Positions 7,508 through 9,845 of a stretch of DNA of 9,845 bases are shown one piece after another. The position numbers and the translations under genes are program-made. Every line of letters starts with the position of its first letter. The stretch's first letter is position 1. The DNA comes from Pelagibacteraceae bacterium TMED170 (lineage in GTDB: Bacteria; Pseudomonadota; Alphaproteobacteria; Pelagibacterales; Pelagibacteraceae), in the NCBI GenBank assembly GCA_002170875.2, contig NHHT02000008.1, forward strand, positions 19,968 through 29,812. Direction: 5' to 3'. The notes below the pieces were generated by a model that worked only from the letters and a program-made list of their open reading frames with translations, was not told where the DNA came from and searched no databases.

Positions 7508-9031
7508 TTAAAACTTTTGTCTTCGCAAAAATGCAGGAATTTCAAAATCTTCTTCATCGCCAACTGTTTGGTCAAATAGTTCTTCTTCTTGACGATTTTG
7601 CTCATGTGTTTCTGTTTTTTCTACGTCTAGATTTTGCTCAGTAGAATTTTCCTCAGAAAAAAGTTGGGGTGTATACTCTTCCTCAATAAGTTTGGAAGTT
7701 GGTATAATTTCCTCATTTATCAAATTTTCTTCTTGCGTGTTATTCTCAATATAAGAGGCACTATCAAATGAAACACCTGTTGTCATATCATTTTCAGTTT
7801 GAGGTTCTGCCATCAAATTGTTTTCAACGGATGACTTGGGTGTGAAATTTAAACTAGTTTCTGGATTATCTTTTTGATTAATCAAACTATCATTAGCTGG
7901 CTCAGTTTCTAATTGCTCATCAAGTTTTAGTGCTGTTGATCCGTTTATAGAACTAAAAGTATTATTTTCAATTGGAACATTTTTTGAAAATAAACTATCA
8001 GAATACCCATTATTTCTATTTTGAATTCTATCAACCATGTTTAAAACAGTTTTATTTTCTGCTGTTTGGCCATCTAAAGATGTTGCAACAATCGATACTC
8101 TTATTTTACCATTAAGATTTTCATCTTTAATAGCTCCAAATATAAGTTCAGCTTCGGGATCCACTTCAGCTCTTATTTTATTAACAGACTCTTCAACTTC
8201 AAAAAGAGTGATATCTTTTCCACCCGTTATATTAACCAATAAACCCTTAGCTCCTTTTAAAGAATAGTCGTCAATCAATGGGTTATTTAATGCCATTTCG
8301 GTCGCAGCCATAGCTCTATTCTCACCCTCAGCTTCTCCTGTACCCATCATTGCTTTACCCATTTCACTCATAACCGTCTCAACATCAGCAAAATCTAAAT
8401 TAATCATTCCTGGTCTTACCATAAGATCAGTTATACTTTGTACTCCATGTTTAAGAACATCATTTGATAAAGTAAATGATTCTTCAAACGTAGTAGTCTC
8501 ACTTGCTATTTTAAAAAGATTTTGATTTGGTACAACAATAACAGTGTCTAAATGTTTTTTTAACTCTTGAAGTCCTGCCACTGCTCTTCTCATTCTTTTA
8601 GGTCCCTCATATGAAAATGGGAGCGTAGTAACTCCAACAGTCAAAATATTTAATTCTTTCGCTGCTTTAGCAATAACATGTGAGGCACCTGTACCAGTCC
8701 CCCCTCCCATTCCTGCAGTTATAAAAACCATATTAGCTCCTTGCAGGTAGCCTGTAATTTCATTTAATGATTCATCTGCAGCAGCTTGTCCAATGTCATG
8801 TTTTGCTCCAGCACCTAAACCTTTGGTTAAATTCATACCAATTTGAATTTTTGCATCAGCTTTGTTCATTTTTAAATCTTGCGCATCAGTATTTACCGCA
8901 ACAAATTCTACTCCTCTCATTCCGGCTTCAATCATAGCGTTAATAGCATTACCACCTGCTCCGCCTACTCCCAAAACTAATATTCTAGGTTTTAATTCTT
9001 TAAGTTCTCCCCCACCAATATTTATACTCAT
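7508..9031 (-). CDS. ftsZ: Cell division GTPase FtsZ (tubulin homologue), displaced to the head of the dcw cluster
   Basis: Polymerises with GTP at mid-cell to form the Z-ring and recruit the divisome. The GTP-binding domain contains GVGGAGGNA (21-29), NTDAQ (47-51), the tubulin signature GGGTGTGA (109-116) and RPGMINLDFADV (206-217), whose T7 loop carries the aspartates that complete the GTPase site of the neighbouring subunit. The folded part ends near residue 320. An acidic, Asn/Glu-rich, apparently disordered linker of about 170 residues follows. The protein ends in EIPAFLRRQKF (497-507), the conserved tail that binds FtsA and other partners and is typical of Alphaproteobacteria. At 507 residues it is long, comparable to Caulobacter (508). 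The start overlaps the mraZ stop as ATGA and is preceded by GGAGG. By eye its base composition is less A-rich than its neighbours, as expected for a conserved, highly expressed gene. The usual upstream partners ftsQ and ftsA are absent from the window. Confidence 0.99.
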   Translation of the reverse strand: MSINIGGGELKELKPRILVLGVGGAGGNAINAMIEAGMRGVEFVAVNTDAQDLKMNKADAKIQIGMNLTKGLGAGAKHDIGQAAADESLNEITGYLQGANMVFITAGMGGGTGTGASHVIAKAAKELNILTVGVTTLPFSYEGPKRMRRAVAGLQELKKHLDTVIVVPNQNLFKIASETTTFEESFTLSNDVLKHGVQSITDLMVRPGMINLDFADVETVMSEMGKAMMGTGEAEGENRAMAATEMALNNPLIDDYSLKGAKGLLVNITGGKDITLFEVEESVNKIRAEVDPEAELIFGAIKDENLNGKIRVSIVATSLDGQTAENKTVLNMVDRIQNRNNGYSDSLFSKNVPIENNTFSSINGSTALKLDEQLETEPANDSLINQKDNPETSLNFTPKSSVENNLMAEPQTENDMTTGVSFDSASYIENNTQEENLINEEIIPTSKLIEEEYTPQLFSEENSTEQNLDVEKTETHEQNRQEEELFDQTVGDEEDFEIPAFLRRQKF

Positions 9032-9492
9032 ACTTCCTCCTTTTTTTGATTATTTTCCCATTTTAAAGCTGATCTATTTTGATATGCTTTTTTTCTTGCT
9101 ACTTTTTTATATTTGTCAAATATTTTTGGTTCCCAGATTTGAAAAGTTTTTCCAAGACCAACAAATAAAATATTGTTTTTAATTCCCGCATGATCTAATA
9201 ATTTTTCCGTTAAAGAAACTCTACCTTCAGTATCGAATTGTAAATTAATACTTTCTGATAAAACTGAAGTAGCAAAATAATCTCTTTTTTCCTCAAAAGG
9301 ATTTAAAGAGTCAATTGAATTTGATAATTTTTCTAATCTATCTTGAGTACACGCTTCTAAAGAAGGGTTACTAAATGACGGATACGATATAAATCCATTA
9401 TAACCCATTGAACTAAGGTGTGATCTAAACGAAGCTGGCACTGAGACCCTTCCTTTTTTGTCTATTTTGTTTTCGTAACTTGATAAAAACAT
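9028..9492 (-). CDS. mraZ: Transcriptional regulator MraZ (AbrB/SpoVT-like fold), first protein gene of the dcw operon
   Basis: DNA-binding protein that forms ring-shaped oligomers and, in E. coli, represses the dcw promoter by binding TGGG repeats. The 154-residue length matches the family (about 150). Both halves of the duplicated MraZ domain carry the diagnostic DxxxR motif: DKKGRVSVP (11-19) and DTEGRVSL (87-94). The N-terminal MFLSSYENKIDKKGR aligns with the start of E. coli MraZ, which fixes the ATG at 9492. The Shine-Dalgarno candidate AAGAGG is about 13 nt upstream, rather far for strong translation. The gene ends in an ATGA overlap with ftsZ. A promoter and a three-box operator lie 50-95 nt upstream, so autoregulation is expected. 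Confidence 0.97.
   Translation of the reverse strand: MFLSSYENKIDKKGRVSVPASFRSHLSSMGYNGFISYPSFSNPSLEACTQDRLEKLSNSIDSLNPFEEKRDYFATSVLSESINLQFDTEGRVSLTEKLLDHAGIKNNILFVGLGKTFQIWEPKIFDKYKKVARKKAYQNRSALKWENNQKKEEV
9036..9040 (-). promoter_or_regulatory. Strong Shine-Dalgarno of ftsZ inside the end of mraZ
   Basis: The coding strand shows a run of seven A followed by GGAGG, then 4 nt, then the ftsZ ATG (9029-9031). This is the best anti-16S match among the gene starts I inspected in the window; murD and ftsI show none. It lies within the last MraZ codons (K-E-E-V) and supports both the chosen start and efficient, coupled translation of ftsZ. Confidence 0.8.
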
Positions 9493-9543
9493 TATTTTTT
9501 AAAAGCCTCTTATTAACAAACATTTTCTAATCACCCTCCATTT

Positions 9544-9568
9544 TGGGATTATTTGGGATAGTATGGGT
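9544..9568 (+). promoter_or_regulatory. MraZ operator: three TGGG boxes at exact 10-bp spacing
   Basis: On the plus strand TGGGA, TGGGA and TGGGT begin at 9544, 9554 and 9564, separated by the 5-nt spacers TTATT and TAGTA. This is the arrangement described for E. coli MraZ, three TGGGN direct repeats with 5-nt spacers. It puts each box on the same face of the helix, one turn apart, as a ring-shaped multimer would need. The boxes read TGGG on the strand opposite to mraZ transcription. They cover the -10 element and the expected transcription start of the promoter at 9558-9585, so binding should block RNA polymerase. There is no fourth TGGG at 9534. Confidence 0.88.
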
Positions 9569-9585
9569 TTTAGAAAAATAGTCAA
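9558..9585 (-). promoter_or_regulatory. Sigma70-type promoter of the mraZ-ftsZ-rsmH operon
   Basis: On the minus strand TTGACT (9580-9585, five of six matches to TTGACA) is followed after 16 nt by TACTAT (9558-9563, four of six matches to TATAAT). The predicted start is near 9550-9552, leaving a leader of about 60 nt before the mraZ ATG. The -10 overlaps the second and touches the third MraZ box. AT-rich genomes give many chance -10 matches; the good -35, the spacing and the coincidence with the operator make this one credible. Confidence 0.7.
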
Positions 9586-9639
9586 TATATTACTTTATTG
9601 CTTTAAGGTACAAAAATAGAACATTTAAATGAATTTTGT

Positions 9640-9845
9640 GTTTGCCAGATAGTCTATAAGCCGGGTTCTGTCATTAAAGAAGTCATTTCTCTAGGCTCAA
9701 ATTCACACTTAAGCTCGAGCAGTTAACCCAGAAGACTAACTAAAGACTGTTTTTAGCATCATTATTAATGCAGTGTCTTCTCTATTTAACCTTGCTCCCA
9801 GTGGGGTTTGCCATGCGTTTTTTGTTACCAAAAAACCGGTGAGCT
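9640..9845 (-). ncRNA. rnpB: RNase P RNA (rnpB), 3' half, cut by the right edge
   Basis: Catalytic RNA subunit of RNase P, which removes tRNA 5' leaders. Read on the minus strand, the segment follows the 3' half of the bacterial type A RNA in order. It begins with GGCAAACCCCACTGGGAGCA and then AAATAGAG. A hairpin region follows, then GGGTTAACTGCTCGAGC, which holds the L15-type GGU that pairs with the tRNA CCA end. Next come GCCTAGAGAAATGA and finally GACAGAACCCGGCTTATA (9658-9675), a highly conserved block near the 3' end. The following GACTATCTGGC would be the 3' strand of helix P1, so the mature 3' end is near 9640; the exact base cannot be set because the pairing 5' strand is outside the window. 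About 206 nt are visible, of a family length near 350-400. Confidence 0.95.

Noticed and set aside
7414..9182. Three plus-strand open frames (7414-7644, 8037-8267, 8862-9182) opposite rsmH, ftsZ and mraZ
   Set aside because: All mirror strongly conserved genes on the minus strand, cross gene boundaries without regard to function, and show no family motifs.
9609..9638. Intrinsic terminator after rnpB
   Set aside because: The inverted repeat is almost purely A/T with a short imperfect stem and no proper U tract at the right place, so it cannot be called a terminator.
1..9845. CRISPR arrays, IS elements, tRNA genes, phage genes or defence systems
   Set aside because: No spaced direct repeats, transposase motifs, terminal inverted repeats or cloverleaf sequences were seen; the window is fully taken up by rnpB and dcw genes.

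Overview
The window is very A+T-rich and gene-dense, with every gene on the minus strand. It reads as the head of a dcw (division and cell wall) cluster from a free-living alphaproteobacterium with a small, streamlined genome. SAR11/Pelagibacterales or a similar AT-rich marine lineage is my best guess. The evidence for Alphaproteobacteria is the FtsZ sequence: a Caulobacter-like GTPase domain, a long acidic linker and the C-terminal peptide EIPAFLRRQ. The evidence for streamlining is that genes overlap by 4-26 nt or sit 3-18 nt apart, and that the proteins are rich in Lys, Asn and Ile. The lineage is an inference; the alphaproteobacterial FtsZ signature is visible directly.

In transcription order (high to low coordinates) the layout is as follows. 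The 3' half of the RNase P RNA gene (rnpB) runs off the right edge. A 150-bp intergenic region follows, holding a sigma70-type promoter whose -10 lies inside three TGGG boxes spaced exactly 10 bp apart, a typical MraZ operator. Then come mraZ, ftsZ, rsmH (mraW), ftsL, ftsI, a fused murE-murF gene, mraY, and the first 199 codons of murD, cut by the left edge.

The genes form one peptidoglycan-synthesis and division operon. MurD, MurE and MurF add D-Glu, meso-diaminopimelate and D-Ala-D-Ala to the cytoplasmic UDP-MurNAc peptide. MraY moves it onto undecaprenyl phosphate. FtsI (PBP3) crosslinks septal peptidoglycan, FtsL links FtsI to the divisome, and FtsZ forms the ring. RsmH methylates 16S rRNA, and MraZ is the transcription factor expected to repress its own promoter.

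No wholly new system is visible. Two features depart from the textbook order. First, ftsZ, normally the last dcw gene after ftsQ-ftsA, sits between mraZ and rsmH. It overlaps mraZ by ATGA and has the best ribosome binding site among the gene starts I inspected, so MraZ autoregulation should act directly on FtsZ supply. Second, murE and murF form one 925-codon reading frame. The plus strand has only short antisense ORFs without recognisable content. I found no tRNA, IS element or CRISPR array.
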